A DNA stretch of 54,806 nucleotides, taken from assembly GCF_030373185.1 (NCBI RefSeq), contig NZ_JAUCZH010000010.1, positions 1-54,806 on the forward strand, written 5' to 3'. Below, in pieces: positions 35,906 through 45,217 of this stretch (positions within the stretch are counted from its first letter, which is position 1; each line of letters begins with the position of its first letter). The translations under genes were made by a program, and so were the position numbers. The notes beneath the pieces were generated by a model that was not told the origin of the DNA, ran no database searches, and worked only from the letters and a program-made list of their open reading frames with translations. This DNA is from Tabrizicola sp. (lineage in GTDB: Bacteria > Pseudomonadota > Alphaproteobacteria > Rhodobacterales > Rhodobacteraceae).

Positions 35906-38900
35906 TCAGGTCTTGAAGATCCGGTAGATCGCCGGGATCACCAGAACCGTCAGCAGGGTCGATGTGAACAGCCCGAACAGAAGCGAGATGGCAAGCCCCT
36001 GAAAGATCGGGTCCGACAGGATGGTGACCGCCCCGATCATCGCTGCGATTGCGGTCAGCAGGATCGGCTTGAACCGGATCGCCCCGGCCTCGATCAGCAC
36101 CTCAATCGGAGCCTTGGCCGGGTCAGCATGGCGGATGAAATCTACCAGCAGGATCGAGTTCCGGACGATGATCCCTGCCAGCGCGATGAAGCCGATCATC
36201 GAGGTGGCCGAAAAGGGTGCCGAAAACAGCCAGTGCCCGAACATGATGCCAAGGAAGGTCAGCGGCACCGGCGTCAGGATCACCAGCGGCAGCCTGAAAC
36301 TGCCGAACTGCGCCACGACAAGGATGTAGATTGCCAGAAGCGCCACAGCAAAGGCCGCGCCCATGTCGCGGAAGGTGATGAAGGTCACTTCCCATTCCCC
36401 GTCCCAAAGCAGCGTGATCGCGGTTTCATCCTCGGGCTGACCATTGAAGCGGATCACCGGTTTGGTGCCGTCTTCCCAATCCATCCGGTCCAGCGCCTCG
36501 GCCACGGCAAGCATGCCGTAAAGCGGGGCCTCGAAAGCGCCAGCCAGTTCCGCCGTCACCATTTCCGCCGCGCGGCCGTTGTGGCGGAACACGGGAAAGC
36601 TGGCGCGTTCCTCGCGGACGGTGATGACATCGCCCAATTCAACCACCCCCCGCGCGCCGGGAATGAGGTTGGCGGGGATTGGCGTGGAGAGGAATCTTTC
36701 GTCCATCACCCGGTCACCCTTGTTGCGGGCGATTTCCAGCGGGATCGGGTAGCGGCCATCCTCACGGTGGGAATAGCCGACGATCTGGCCGCTGTTGAGA
36801 AGCGCGATCGTGTCGAAGACGTCGCTTTCCTGCACCGCAAAAAAGTCGACATCGTCGCTGTTCACCGTTGCGCGCAGCCGCCGGGCCTGCGTGCCAAAGC
36901 TGTCATCGACATCGACGATGAACGGCACAGCTTCAAACGCCTGACGGATCTTCGTTGCCGCCGCGCGCCGGGCTTCGGGGGTGGGGCCGTAAACCTCGGC
37001 CAGAAGGGTGGCGATGACGGGCGGGCCTGGGGGCGGTTCCACCACTTTCAGGCTGGAGCCTGCGGGCAGGTCCAGCGCCTTCAGCCGTTCGCGCAGGTCC
37101 AGTGCGATGGCGTGGCTGGCCCGGTCGCGGTGGTCCTTGGTGGTCAGGTTGATCGCCACTTCGCCAAGGTGCGGTTCCTGCCGCAGAAAGCTGTGGCGCA
37201 CGAGGCCATTGAAGTTGAAGGGCGCCGCCGTGCCGGCATGGGTCTGCGCGCCCAGAACCTCGGGCAGGTCCATCACCACGCGGGCCACGTCCTGGGCGAC
37301 ACGGTCCGTCGCCTCGACGCTGGCACCTTCGGGCAGGTCGATCATGACGCTGAGTTCGGACTTGTTGTCGAAGGGCAGAAGCTTGACCGTCACATCCCGC
37401 GTGTAAAGCGCGGCAAGCGAACCGAAGGACAGCACTACCGTCACCAAGAGGAACACCCAGGACCGGGCCTTGGTCTGCAACAGCGGGCGGGCGACGGCGG
37501 TGAACAGCGTCCCAAGCCGCCCGCCGGGATGACCGCCGAAGGTGTCGTCATGCGCATGCGCGCTCATGTCGGCCTTGCCTGCAACCTTGACCATCAGCCA
37601 CGGCGTTATGATCACGGCCACGAAGAAGGAAAAGATCATTGCCGCCGAGGCGTTGGACGGGATCGGGGACATGTATGGCCCCATCAACCCCGACACGAAC
37701 AGCATCGGCAACAGCGCAGCCACCACGGTCAGCGTGGCCACGATGGTCGGGTTGCCGACCTCGGCCACCGCATCCACCGCCGCCTTTGCGCGCGGGCGGC
37801 CGTCCTTCATGCCCCAATGGCGGGCGATATTTTCAATGACGACGATGGCGTCGTCGACCAGGATCCCGATGGAAAAGATCAGCGCGAACAGCGACACCCG
37901 GTTCAGCGTGTAGCCCATGATCCATGCTGCAAACAGCGTCAGCAGGATTGTCACCGGGATCACGATGGCAACCACAACGGCCTCACGCCAGCCGATCGCA
38001 AAGAACACCAGGGCAATGATCGACACAGTTGCAAGACCAAGGTGGAACAACAGCTCATTGGCCTTTTCATTTGCCGTCTCGCCATAGTCGCGGGTCACTG
38101 TCAGGGTGACGCCGTCGGGGAACAACCGGCTTTCGGCGGCCTTGACCCGGTGCAAGACCGCTTCGGCCACCACAACGGCATTGGCACCCGCGCGCTTGGC
38201 CACAGCCAGCGTCACGGCCGGCGATCGGTGGATGGCGTCGCCTTCACGGGTGATCTGGGACACGATCCGGTCGGAACTGTCGGGAACAAAGGCCACATCT
38301 GCCACGTCCGAGACATAGACCGCCCGTCCGTCGCGGGTGGTCAAAAGCAGACCCGCCACCTCGGCCGGGGCGGTCAGGGTTTCGCCTGCGACGAGATCAA
38401 CCTGTTCGCCGCCATCGCGCAGCTTGCCGGTGTTCAGCGCCTTGTTGGCTTGCGAGACTTTGCCCGCAAGCTGTTGCAGCGTCACGCCATAAAGCGCTAG
38501 CCGTTCGGGGTCGGGGGCGATGCGGATCACCTCTTGCGCGTCGCCGACCAGATAGGTCAGGCCGACTTCATCGGTCTTTGCGACCTCGGCCTGCAATTCG
38601 CGGGCGATGCGGGTCAGGTCATTGGCGGTGGCCGGGCTGCCCGGTTCAGCCGAAAGGGTCAGTGTCAGGATCGCCACATCGTCGATGCCCCGGCCGATCA
38701 CCAAAGGTTCGGGGATGCCAAGGGGGATGCGGTCCATATTGGCACGCAGTTTGTCATGCACCCGCAAGATTGCGTCTTCGGCCTTGGTGCCGACCAAAAA
38801 GCGCGCGGTGACCATCGCGGAATCGTCGCGGGTCTGGGAATAGACATGTTCGACCGCGTTGATGCCCTTGACCAGCACCTCCAGTGGTTCGGTCACCAGC

Positions 38901-39118
38901 TTGACGCCATCTTCGGCCCGCAGGCCAGGGGCTTGCACATGGATATCGACCAGCGGGACCGAGATCTGCGGCTCTTCCTCACGCGGAAGGCTGATCAGCG
39001 CCACAAGGCCCACGGCGACGGCGGCAAGGATGAACAGGGGCGTCAGAGCGCTGGCGATGAAGGCCTTGGTCAGCCCCCCGGCAATGCCAAGGCCCTTTTG
39101 CGGGGCGTCGCTGCTCAT
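35906..39118 (-). CDS. RND-family efflux permease
   Basis: A 1070-aa AcrB/HAE1-like pump with 12 membrane helices and two large periplasmic loops. N-terminal helix then SLPREEEPQISVPLVDIHVQAPG; TM4 proton-relay residues lie in GILVDDAIVVIENIARHWG. It exports substrates from periplasm or membrane with the adaptor encoded just upstream (4-base ATGA overlap). No outer-membrane TolC-type gene is present. Convergent with the GtrA-fusion gene, 11 bases apart. Substrate unknown; sulfur compounds are possible by context only. Confidence 0.92.
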   Translation of the reverse strand: MSSDAPQKGLGIAGGLTKAFIASALTPLFILAAVAVGLVALISLPREEEPQISVPLVDIHVQAPGLRAEDGVKLVTEPLEVLVKGINAVEHVYSQTRDDSAMVTARFLVGTKAEDAILRVHDKLRANMDRIPLGIPEPLVIGRGIDDVAILTLTLSAEPGSPATANDLTRIARELQAEVAKTDEVGLTYLVGDAQEVIRIAPDPERLALYGVTLQQLAGKVSQANKALNTGKLRDGGEQVDLVAGETLTAPAEVAGLLLTTRDGRAVYVSDVADVAFVPDSSDRIVSQITREGDAIHRSPAVTLAVAKRAGANAVVVAEAVLHRVKAAESRLFPDGVTLTVTRDYGETANEKANELLFHLGLATVSIIALVFFAIGWREAVVVAIVIPVTILLTLFAAWIMGYTLNRVSLFALIFSIGILVDDAIVVIENIARHWGMKDGRPRAKAAVDAVAEVGNPTIVATLTVVAALLPMLFVSGLMGPYMSPIPSNASAAMIFSFFVAVIITPWLMVKVAGKADMSAHAHDDTFGGHPGGRLGTLFTAVARPLLQTKARSWVFLLVTVVLSFGSLAALYTRDVTVKLLPFDNKSELSVMIDLPEGASVEATDRVAQDVARVVMDLPEVLGAQTHAGTAAPFNFNGLVRHSFLRQEPHLGEVAINLTTKDHRDRASHAIALDLRERLKALDLPAGSSLKVVEPPPGPPVIATLLAEVYGPTPEARRAAATKIRQAFEAVPFIVDVDDSFGTQARRLRATVNSDDVDFFAVQESDVFDTIALLNSGQIVGYSHREDGRYPIPLEIARNKGDRVMDERFLSTPIPANLIPGARGVVELGDVITVREERASFPVFRHNGRAAEMVTAELAGAFEAPLYGMLAVAEALDRMDWEDGTKPVIRFNGQPEDETAITLLWDGEWEVTFITFRDMGAAFAVALLAIYILVVAQFGSFRLPLVILTPVPLTFLGIMFGHWLFSAPFSATSMIGFIALAGIIVRNSILLVDFIRHADPAKAPIEVLIEAGAIRFKPILLTAIAAMIGAVTILSDPIFQGLAISLLFGLFTSTLLTVLVIPAIYRIFKT

Positions 39119-40068
39119 TCCGCAGCTCCTGTCAGAACGTCACCAGCTTCCAGACCGGACAGGATTTCCACCATGACAGCACCGTCCATTTCGTGCCGTT
39201 GGCCGGGAACGACAGACCGCAGTCCGGCCTTGGTAGAAACGAAATCAATACCTTGCCGGGCGATCAGCGCCGCCTCAGGCACCAGAAGCGCCTGACGTTC
39301 CCCCACCGGCAGCCGCACCAGCACGCGGGCATCGACAAAGCGGTCGGGCAGGTCTGGCACCTCGACGTCGGCTACGACGCGGCCGTTTTCGATAAGCGGG
39401 TAAAGTCGCACCAAGGAGCCTTTCGCCTCGCCCTCGGGGGTTATGATGCGGATTTCGTCGCCTTCTTCCAAAGCCATGGCATGACGTTCAGGCACCGCGA
39501 GGCGCAAAAAGAACCCGCCGCCGCCAATGCTGGCCACCGCTTCGCCCGGCATCACCACCGCGCCCATCGACACCGGAACATCCAGCACCCGCCCCGCCAC
39601 TGGCGCCAGCACCGCGCCTTCGGCAACCTGCTGTTCCACCACCTGCCGTTCTGCGGCAATCGCTGCTATCTGCCCCTCAAGCACATCGACCTGCGTGCGC
39701 AGGGCGTCCATCCGTTGCACCGTTGTCACCCCGCGCGACAGAAGCTCTTCTCCCCGGGCCAGTTCGGTGCGGGCGTTTTCAAGTTGCGCGGCAAGGGACG
39801 CAGACTGTGCTTCGATCGCGCGCAATTGCAGGGCCAGCTTTTCATCCACGATCATCCCAAGCACTTGCCCGGCGCTGACGGTATCGCCCTCACTGACTGA
39901 AAGATCCACCAGCGTGCCGCCCAGACGGGCGCGGGCGGGGACGCGGTCGCGTGCCTCGATCCGGCCATAGACCGATTTCCATTCGGTCACGACCGATGGG
40001 ACCAAGCCTTCGGCCTGCACGACCATGGGCCAGAGGAGCGCAAATGCAGTGAGTAAACGCAAGGACAT
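39115..40068 (-). CDS. RND periplasmic adaptor (membrane fusion protein)
   Basis: A 317-aa HlyD/MexA-type adaptor. Signal peptide MSLRLLTAFALLWPMVVQA, lipoyl halves (ARLGGTLVDLSVSEGDTVSAGQVLGMI and GAVLAPVAGRVLDVPVSMGAVVMPGEAV) flanking a coiled hairpin (residues about 85-150), then beta-barrel and C-terminal domains. Start set at the signal peptide; the frame extends 95 codons upstream without coding character. Pairs with the pump gene that overlaps its stop. Confidence 0.88.
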   Translation of the reverse strand: MSLRLLTAFALLWPMVVQAEGLVPSVVTEWKSVYGRIEARDRVPARARLGGTLVDLSVSEGDTVSAGQVLGMIVDEKLALQLRAIEAQSASLAAQLENARTELARGEELLSRGVTTVQRMDALRTQVDVLEGQIAAIAAERQVVEQQVAEGAVLAPVAGRVLDVPVSMGAVVMPGEAVASIGGGGFFLRLAVPERHAMALEEGDEIRIITPEGEAKGSLVRLYPLIENGRVVADVEVPDLPDRFVDARVLVRLPVGERQALLVPEAALIARQGIDFVSTKAGLRSVVPGQRHEMDGAVMVEILSGLEAGDVLTGAAE

Positions 40069-40145
40069 CGGGGCAGCCTTTCCGTCAGACAGGAAACAAG
40101 TTGAGCGGGGCAGGGGGTGCCCCGCGCTGATCGGTATGGCCGCGA

Positions 40146-41351
40146 CTATTCCGCCGGAACGGCTGGCAGGCGCGGGGCCGAGAAATGTTTGCGGTTCAGC
40201 AACAGGACAAGCACCACGGTCAGAAGTTGTGCCACGACGGCAAGGCCCGAAAGCATCCAGTAGGCCGCGCCGAACTTGGCGATCAGACCGGCACCCACAA
40301 GACCCTTGTTGATGAAGAACTGCAACATGACCGCAAAGGCCACCCCCGGGCAAACCAGCGCATAGCTTGCAGCCGAGGCATCAGGACCGGTGACAAAGCG
40401 CTTGAAGTAGCCTTGTGCCTTAAGAACGGCAGCCCCGAACAACAGAAACGCCACCTGCACGCCGACGAACGCTGACAAGAGATACAGGTAATCGCCATCC
40501 GTCAGATGGGCGCCGAAATGCACGCCAAGCCCGTGGTTCACCCGCAGGACCAGAATCCCCAGCACCGTGACCAGCGGCACGATGATGGTGACGGTGGGTG
40601 CGGCTTCGGCGTTCACGCCGTGTTGGGCCATCGAGACCAGCCCAAGGATCATGGCAACCACGGCAATCAGCAGCGACAGCATCAGAAAGACCGTGGCCAG
40701 CACGATGGCCGTTCCCGCCGTGACCGGATTGGCCGACAGCGCAGCTGCGGCAGACAGGCCAACGCCAACCATCGCGAAGGCGAAGGCCGGCAGGACTTGG
40801 GCAAACGAATTGTTGGAAACCCAGTCAAGCCCGCCATTGCCGAAGACGCGGCCGTAAAAGCGGCCAAGCTGCGCCAGCGCCAGAAAGCCGGTCAAAAGGA
40901 AGGCAATGATGGCCGCGGGGAACAGGTATTCGACAATGCTCCACAGCCCTGGCACGAAGACCAGCCCCAGAATGAAGCCCACGTTGATCGACATGGCAAT
41001 GGCAAGCGGCAGGGCAAGAAGCTGGCTTTCCGCATTGGTCTTGCGCAGTTTGGCCATCCGGTCGCTGCGGCTGAAGGCGGCATTCTGACCCAGGTTCCAG
41101 AACAAGAGTTTCAGGTTCAGGAAAGAAAACACGACCACTGCCGCGATGGCGATGGCGATCATCCCTTGGGTCAGCAGGCTGCCGCGAGCCCATGCGGCGG
41201 CAATATCCTCAAAGACCGGAACCTGTTGGCCGGGATGCGGGATCCACATGTAAAGCCACATGAAGAACGACACGGCCAGCCCGCCCGCCCCGACCGAGGA
41301 CAGGAAGTATTGCGGCACCCAGGTGTCGGAAGGTTTTGCAATTCTGGACAT
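40146..41351 (-). CDS. TsoY-like polytopic membrane protein
   Basis: A 401-aa protein with about ten hydrophobic segments, starting MSRIAKPSDTWVPQYFLSSVGAGGLAVSFFMWLYMWIP. It resembles the TsoY family, in which some members contain selenocysteine (recollection). Here its only Cys, residue 334 in SYALVCPGVAFAV, could be the counterpart of that residue. The family's biochemical role is not known to me. GGAGACCAAA precedes the chosen start; ATG 41363 is an alternative. Operon with the flavoprotein and small membrane protein upstream. Confidence 0.62.
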   Translation of the reverse strand: MSRIAKPSDTWVPQYFLSSVGAGGLAVSFFMWLYMWIPHPGQQVPVFEDIAAAWARGSLLTQGMIAIAIAAVVVFSFLNLKLLFWNLGQNAAFSRSDRMAKLRKTNAESQLLALPLAIAMSINVGFILGLVFVPGLWSIVEYLFPAAIIAFLLTGFLALAQLGRFYGRVFGNGGLDWVSNNSFAQVLPAFAFAMVGVGLSAAAALSANPVTAGTAIVLATVFLMLSLLIAVVAMILGLVSMAQHGVNAEAAPTVTIIVPLVTVLGILVLRVNHGLGVHFGAHLTDGDYLYLLSAFVGVQVAFLLFGAAVLKAQGYFKRFVTGPDASAASYALVCPGVAFAVMLQFFINKGLVGAGLIAKFGAAYWMLSGLAVVAQLLTVVLVLLLNRKHFSAPRLPAVPAE

Positions 41352-41388
41352 TTTGGTCTCCATCGTCTTGCAGGTTGGGAAAGGAGTG

Positions 41389-41739
41389 TCAGCCGTGCTT
41401 GCTGCGAAACAGCGACTGTGCGGTATAAACCAGAATGGCCATGCCGATCGCGCCAAGCGTGGCGATGCCAAGCACGACGACCACGTCGATCGGACCGCCG
41501 ATATCGCGAAAGCCGGAACTGGTGATCTTTTGCACGAACACAACGGCGGCGACGGCTCCGACGGGCATCGAAAGCTGCGCCCAGAGGAATTTGCGCATCG
41601 ACAGCGCCCGGTCACGGATCAGGACATAAAGGTAAAGCCCGGTCACGACCACGGCCACCGCGACCAGCGCCCAGAACAGACCGCGCCCGAACATCTCTTC
41701 GAAGACGGCGATCAAGGTTTGAAGAGTAAGCTCTTTCAT
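41389..41739 (-). CDS. Small membrane protein (DUF5368-like)
   Basis: A 116-aa protein with three hydrophobic segments (residues about 20-42, 55-72, 85-108), starting MKELTLQTLIAVFEEMFGRGLFWALVAVAVVV. I associate this with DUF5368, which recurs beside sulfide-dehydrogenase-like flavoproteins and TsoY-like proteins. GGGAGAACCGCC precedes the start. It is likely the membrane anchor or quinone-side partner of the flavoprotein encoded 12 bases upstream (inference). Confidence 0.65.
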   Translation of the reverse strand: MKELTLQTLIAVFEEMFGRGLFWALVAVAVVVTGLYLYVLIRDRALSMRKFLWAQLSMPVGAVAAVVFVQKITSSGFRDIGGPIDVVVVLGIATLGAIGMAILVYTAQSLFRSKHG

Positions 41740-41751
41740 GGCGGTTCTCCC

Positions 41752-43098
41752 TTATGCCTTGCCGCGCAGCATCGCGTTGTAGGTGGCCTTCAGCGCCACC
41801 TCTTTCATCAGCCAGCTGATCCACAGCTCTTCCAAGGGCGCGATCACGCCGGGGAAGCTGGGGACAAGGTTGTTGTTGTAGTCGAACTCGACCAGCATCG
41901 CGCGACCGACCCGGGTGATCAGCGGGCAAGAGGTGTAGCCATCATACGTCTCAACCCCCTCGCGGCCCTCGATGGCGGCGATCAGGTGATCCTCGACCAC
42001 CGGCACCTGCCACTTGACCGATGCCGCCGTTTTGCCTTTCGGCACACCGGCCACGTCGCCCAGCGCAAAGATCTCGGGATAGCGCAGGTGGCGCAGGGTT
42101 TTCTGGTCGCATTCGACCCAGCCCTGATCCGTCCACTTGTCGGCCCATGACAGGCCAGACTGCCGCACAACATCTGGCGCGCGCTGCGGCGGGATCACAT
42201 GGAGATAGTCATACGGAATCTCGACGGTGGACTTCACTTCGGTCTTGGTGACGGAGTCGATTTCCGTCTTCTCGAAGGTCGCGCGCTTCTGGCCGGGTTC
42301 GATGGAGAGCAGCTTGTGGTTCATGTGGGTCTTGATCCCACGTTGCCCGAACAGCATCCGCACTTTTTCAGCCACGATCGGCACACCAAACAGCGCGCCT
42401 TGCGGTGCGGCATAGTGGACTTCGTATTTCCCTGCACCGACGCCTCGGCTGGCGATATCCTCAACGAGGAAGGCATGCTTAAGGGGGGCGCCTGCGCACT
42501 TCATCTCGGTCGTCGGGCGGGTCATGACGGCGACACCACCCTCTTCGGTGAACTTCCGCGCGGCATCCCAAGTCTTCGCGGCATACTCAGGCCCGGCATA
42601 AAGTGCGCCGATCCCGTTTGAGCCGACCATATCCAGCGAAAAGCCAGGGATCGCGCCATGATCCAGCACCAGTCCGGGGGCCACGATCAGGAAGTCATAG
42701 TCCAGCCGGGTGCCGCCTTCCGTGGTGACTGACTTGGCGACCGGATCAATCGCTGCTGCCTTTTCGGACACCAGTCTGACACCGGACGGCAGCCAGTCGG
42801 TTGTCTTGGACAGGGTGTAGGAGGCGGGCTTCAATCCCGCCGCAACCAGACTGAGACCGGGTTGATAAAGATGTTCGGCGCGGGCATCGACAAGCGTGAT
42901 CTCAGCGCCGTCCAGCCGGTCGATGAGGCGGTTTGCCATGGCCGTTCCAGCCGCTCCGGCCCCGATGATCACGATGCGTGCCTTGGTTGCGACCTTGGCT
43001 GCGCGGGCCGGCGCGGTGAGAGTGGCGGCAGCCAGACCCGCCGCAGCCAGTCCGAGCAGCCCGCGCCGAGACGGCCGTATGTCTTCATATGTAAGCAT
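41752..43098 (-). CDS. Sulfide:quinone-oxidoreductase/FCSD-like flavoprotein, Tat-exported
   Basis: A 448-aa FAD protein. Tat signal RPSRRGLLGLAAAGLAAATL; FAD Rossmann ARIVIIGAGAAGTAMANRL; second flavin motif EIFALGDVAGVPKGKTAASV. Cysteines in TEMKCAGAPLKHAF and YTSCPLI match the redox pair of sulfide:quinone oxidoreductases and flavocytochrome c sulfide dehydrogenase. It probably oxidises sulfide in the periplasm, passing electrons to the membrane via the next gene products. ATG 43098 follows AGGGACAATCAC. An FNR box lies 106 bases upstream. Confidence 0.85.
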   Translation of the reverse strand: MLTYEDIRPSRRGLLGLAAAGLAAATLTAPARAAKVATKARIVIIGAGAAGTAMANRLIDRLDGAEITLVDARAEHLYQPGLSLVAAGLKPASYTLSKTTDWLPSGVRLVSEKAAAIDPVAKSVTTEGGTRLDYDFLIVAPGLVLDHGAIPGFSLDMVGSNGIGALYAGPEYAAKTWDAARKFTEEGGVAVMTRPTTEMKCAGAPLKHAFLVEDIASRGVGAGKYEVHYAAPQGALFGVPIVAEKVRMLFGQRGIKTHMNHKLLSIEPGQKRATFEKTEIDSVTKTEVKSTVEIPYDYLHVIPPQRAPDVVRQSGLSWADKWTDQGWVECDQKTLRHLRYPEIFALGDVAGVPKGKTAASVKWQVPVVEDHLIAAIEGREGVETYDGYTSCPLITRVGRAMLVEFDYNNNLVPSFPGVIAPLEELWISWLMKEVALKATYNAMLRGKA

Positions 43099-43203
43099 GT
43101 GATTGTCCCTCACAACTCTGCATCCTGACGCCCAAGGCCATCGGTCGGCCTGAGTTTTTCCGGATCATTTCACGGCTGATAGTGGCGAACCGACTCTCAC
43201 GCC

Positions 43204-43217
43204 TTGATCTGGATCAA
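43204..43217. promoter_or_regulatory. FNR/FnrL box TTGATCTGGATCAA
   Basis: A perfect TTGAT-N4-ATCAA dyad in the gap between the divergent flavoprotein operon and the Rrf2 gene. It is 106 bases upstream of the flavoprotein start and 171 upstream of the Rrf2 start. It implies oxygen control by FnrL or a Dnr/Nnr paralog that reads the same site. Confidence 0.85.
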
Positions 43218-43387
43218 TATACTTGCAGCCAGGATATGACTTAAACTGAAGGGTGAACGCACTGAAGTGCCTAAATGGGTGGCTCATTTGTCCCTTCGTG
43301 CGAACCCGGTAACGCTGGAGTTGGCGTCATGAAAACCCACAAGCCAAAGTGGACTTTTGATAAACTGCGATCAGGAACAGACCTGCA

Positions 43388-43855
43388 ATGCGACTGACGA
43401 TCCGCACTGATCTTGCCGCGCGTGTCCTGATGTATTGCGCGATGAACCCGGATCGGGTGGTTCGCAGTTCCGAAATCGCGTCATGCTGCAATTCTTCCGG
43501 CAACCATCTTTTGCAGGTCGTGAACCTGTTGCAGGTACATGGCTTCATCGACACAGTGCGCGGGCGAGCGGGTGGGATGCGGCTGTCCCGACCAATGGAA
43601 CAGATCTCGGTCGGGCAAGTCTTTCGGGCGTTCGAGAGGGCGGTTCCTCTGGCAGAATGCTTTGATGAGTCGACCAATACCTGCCCGCTGCGACCTGCCT
43701 GCCGACTTCGGACATTCCTTGTCCGGGCTGAGGAAGCCTTCTATCACGAACTGGACATGGTGACGCTGGCCGATCTGGTCCGCGGAAATTGCGGGTTTGA
43801 GGCTTTGCTGAAGCTGCACGGCCAGATGGTGCCAACCTGCTCCCCAAGCCCTTGA
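43388..43855 (+). CDS. Rrf2-family regulator, NsrR-like
   Basis: A 155-aa Rrf2 regulator: winged helix (SSEIASCCNSSGNHLLQVVNLLQVHGFIDTVRGRAGGMRLSRP) and three cluster Cys in ECFDESTNTCPLRPACRLR (C-X7-C-X5-C), the spacing of NsrR from Gram-positives. It likely binds an Fe-S cluster and senses NO or redox state. Extra Cys pair at residues 33-34 in the recognition region is unusual. Divergent from the sulfide-dehydrogenase operon, which it may control together with FnrL. Confidence 0.85.
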   Translation: MRLTIRTDLAARVLMYCAMNPDRVVRSSEIASCCNSSGNHLLQVVNLLQVHGFIDTVRGRAGGMRLSRPMEQISVGQVFRAFERAVPLAECFDESTNTCPLRPACRLRTFLVRAEEAFYHELDMVTLADLVRGNCGFEALLKLHGQMVPTCSPSP

Positions 43856-43900
43856 CGGCTCTGACAGCGCAGAGATCGATGGCTTCCGTGCCAGCCTGGA

Positions 43901-45130
43901 TCAGGTGGCCTGAGCCAAGGCCCGTTGCGCAATGTGGGCGGCCAGCCGTTCCGCATCGCGCCACGCCCCCCAGATGAAAGCCGAGCCCCGACAGGACAGC
44001 CAGGGCAGGCCAATGAAATACAGGCCCGGCACCGTGGACACCCCGTCCTTGTGGTGGGGGCGGCCGTCCTCTCGGAAGATGTCGATGTCGATCCAGCTGA
44101 AATCCAGCTGAAAGCCGGTAGCCCAGATGATGCTGCTGATGCTTTCGGATTGCAGGTCAAGTGCTAGGACCGGATCGGTGACACACGCGGGCAGGGGCAG
44201 GAAGTGCCGCGCCTGAGGCTCTTCGGGCAGATCAAGGCCCTGCGCGCGCGCGTAGGCGTCTGCTTCATCCAGCACCGACAGATAATTGCGGTCACCGTTT
44301 TCGATATTGGCCGCAAGGTCGGGGGCAAAGTGCATCCTGCCGTCGCGGTAGTCGCCCGCGCGCCCCAGAAGCGTGACCCCAAGGGCGGCAAGACGGCGAA
44401 AATCCATCGTATGCCCGCCATAAGCGCCCGACACGGCGATGGTGACATGTTCGGTTCCCGGGGTGGGGGCCTTGGCATCCCATTTGCCCAGCTTTCCCAG
44501 CCACCAGACAAAATCCTGCCCGCGATAGCGCCGGGGCGGGCGGTCGTGCGGGCCAATCGACAGATAGACGCGGCGCCCGGCGCGGACCAGCTCTTCCGCG
44601 ATCTGCGCTCCGGAAGAGCCTGCACCCACCACCAGAACCGCCCCTTCGGGCAAGGCAGCAGGGTTCTTGTAGGCGTTGGAATGGATCTGGGTCAGATCAG
44701 GTTCAGTGACCACCGCAGGGATCACCGGGCGCTGAAACGGGCCTGTGGCCACAACAACATTGCGGGCGGTAATGCTGCCCGCTGGCGTGTCCGCGCGGAA
44801 CCCGTCTCCCTGCCGTTCCAGCCTTGTCACATTCACACCGCAACGCACTGGCGCGTTGATCTGCCGGGCAAAGGATTCAAAATAGTCGGCCACCTGATCC
44901 TTGCCGGGAAAGGCTTCCGGATCAATGCCTGCAAAGGTGGCTTCGGGAAAGCGGTCATGCCAAGCCGGGCCGTTTGCCACCAGCGAATCCCAGCGTTCCG
45001 TCCGCCAGCGTTCCGCGATCCGGGCGCGTTCCAGGACCAGATGCGGGCAGCCCTGTTTCGCCAGATGCGCGCTGGTGGCGATGCCCGCCTGCCCGCCGCC
45101 GATCACAAGGGTTTCGATTTCTTCGGTCAT
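43901..45130 (-). CDS. NAD(P)/FAD-dependent monooxygenase-like flavoprotein
   Basis: A 409-aa flavoprotein of the FMO/CzcO-like group: FAD motif LVIGGGQAGIATSAHLAKQG, ATGPFQRPVIP, NADPH motif VLVVGAGSSGAQIAEELV, and C-terminal IIWATGFQLDFSWI plus PGLYFIGLPWLSCRGSAFIWG. The classical FMO fingerprint FxGxxxH is absent. ATG 45130 is chosen; the 19 codons upstream have no coding character. It follows DUF1028 by 87 bases on the same strand and may oxidise an amine or sulfur intermediate of the upstream operon. Confidence 0.82.
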   Translation of the reverse strand: MTEEIETLVIGGGQAGIATSAHLAKQGCPHLVLERARIAERWRTERWDSLVANGPAWHDRFPEATFAGIDPEAFPGKDQVADYFESFARQINAPVRCGVNVTRLERQGDGFRADTPAGSITARNVVVATGPFQRPVIPAVVTEPDLTQIHSNAYKNPAALPEGAVLVVGAGSSGAQIAEELVRAGRRVYLSIGPHDRPPRRYRGQDFVWWLGKLGKWDAKAPTPGTEHVTIAVSGAYGGHTMDFRRLAALGVTLLGRAGDYRDGRMHFAPDLAANIENGDRNYLSVLDEADAYARAQGLDLPEEPQARHFLPLPACVTDPVLALDLQSESISSIIWATGFQLDFSWIDIDIFREDGRPHHKDGVSTVPGLYFIGLPWLSCRGSAFIWGAWRDAERLAAHIAQRALAQAT

Positions 45131-45217
45131 CGCTGTCTCGCTGTGGCTTTGGTCCGGTTTATCGGAGCGGCGGCTTCGGAAAAACAAGTGAATGGCTAGG
45201 CTTTGATTAGGTGGGGG

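Noticed and set aside
36128-38500. Long plus-strand open frame of 790 codons
   Set aside because: It lies fully antisense to the RND pump gene, is His/Gln/Arg/Asp-rich with no domain, and results from high GC on the opposite strand.
40146-41351. Possible selenoprotein
   Set aside because: No in-frame TGA; the candidate position is an ordinary Cys codon.
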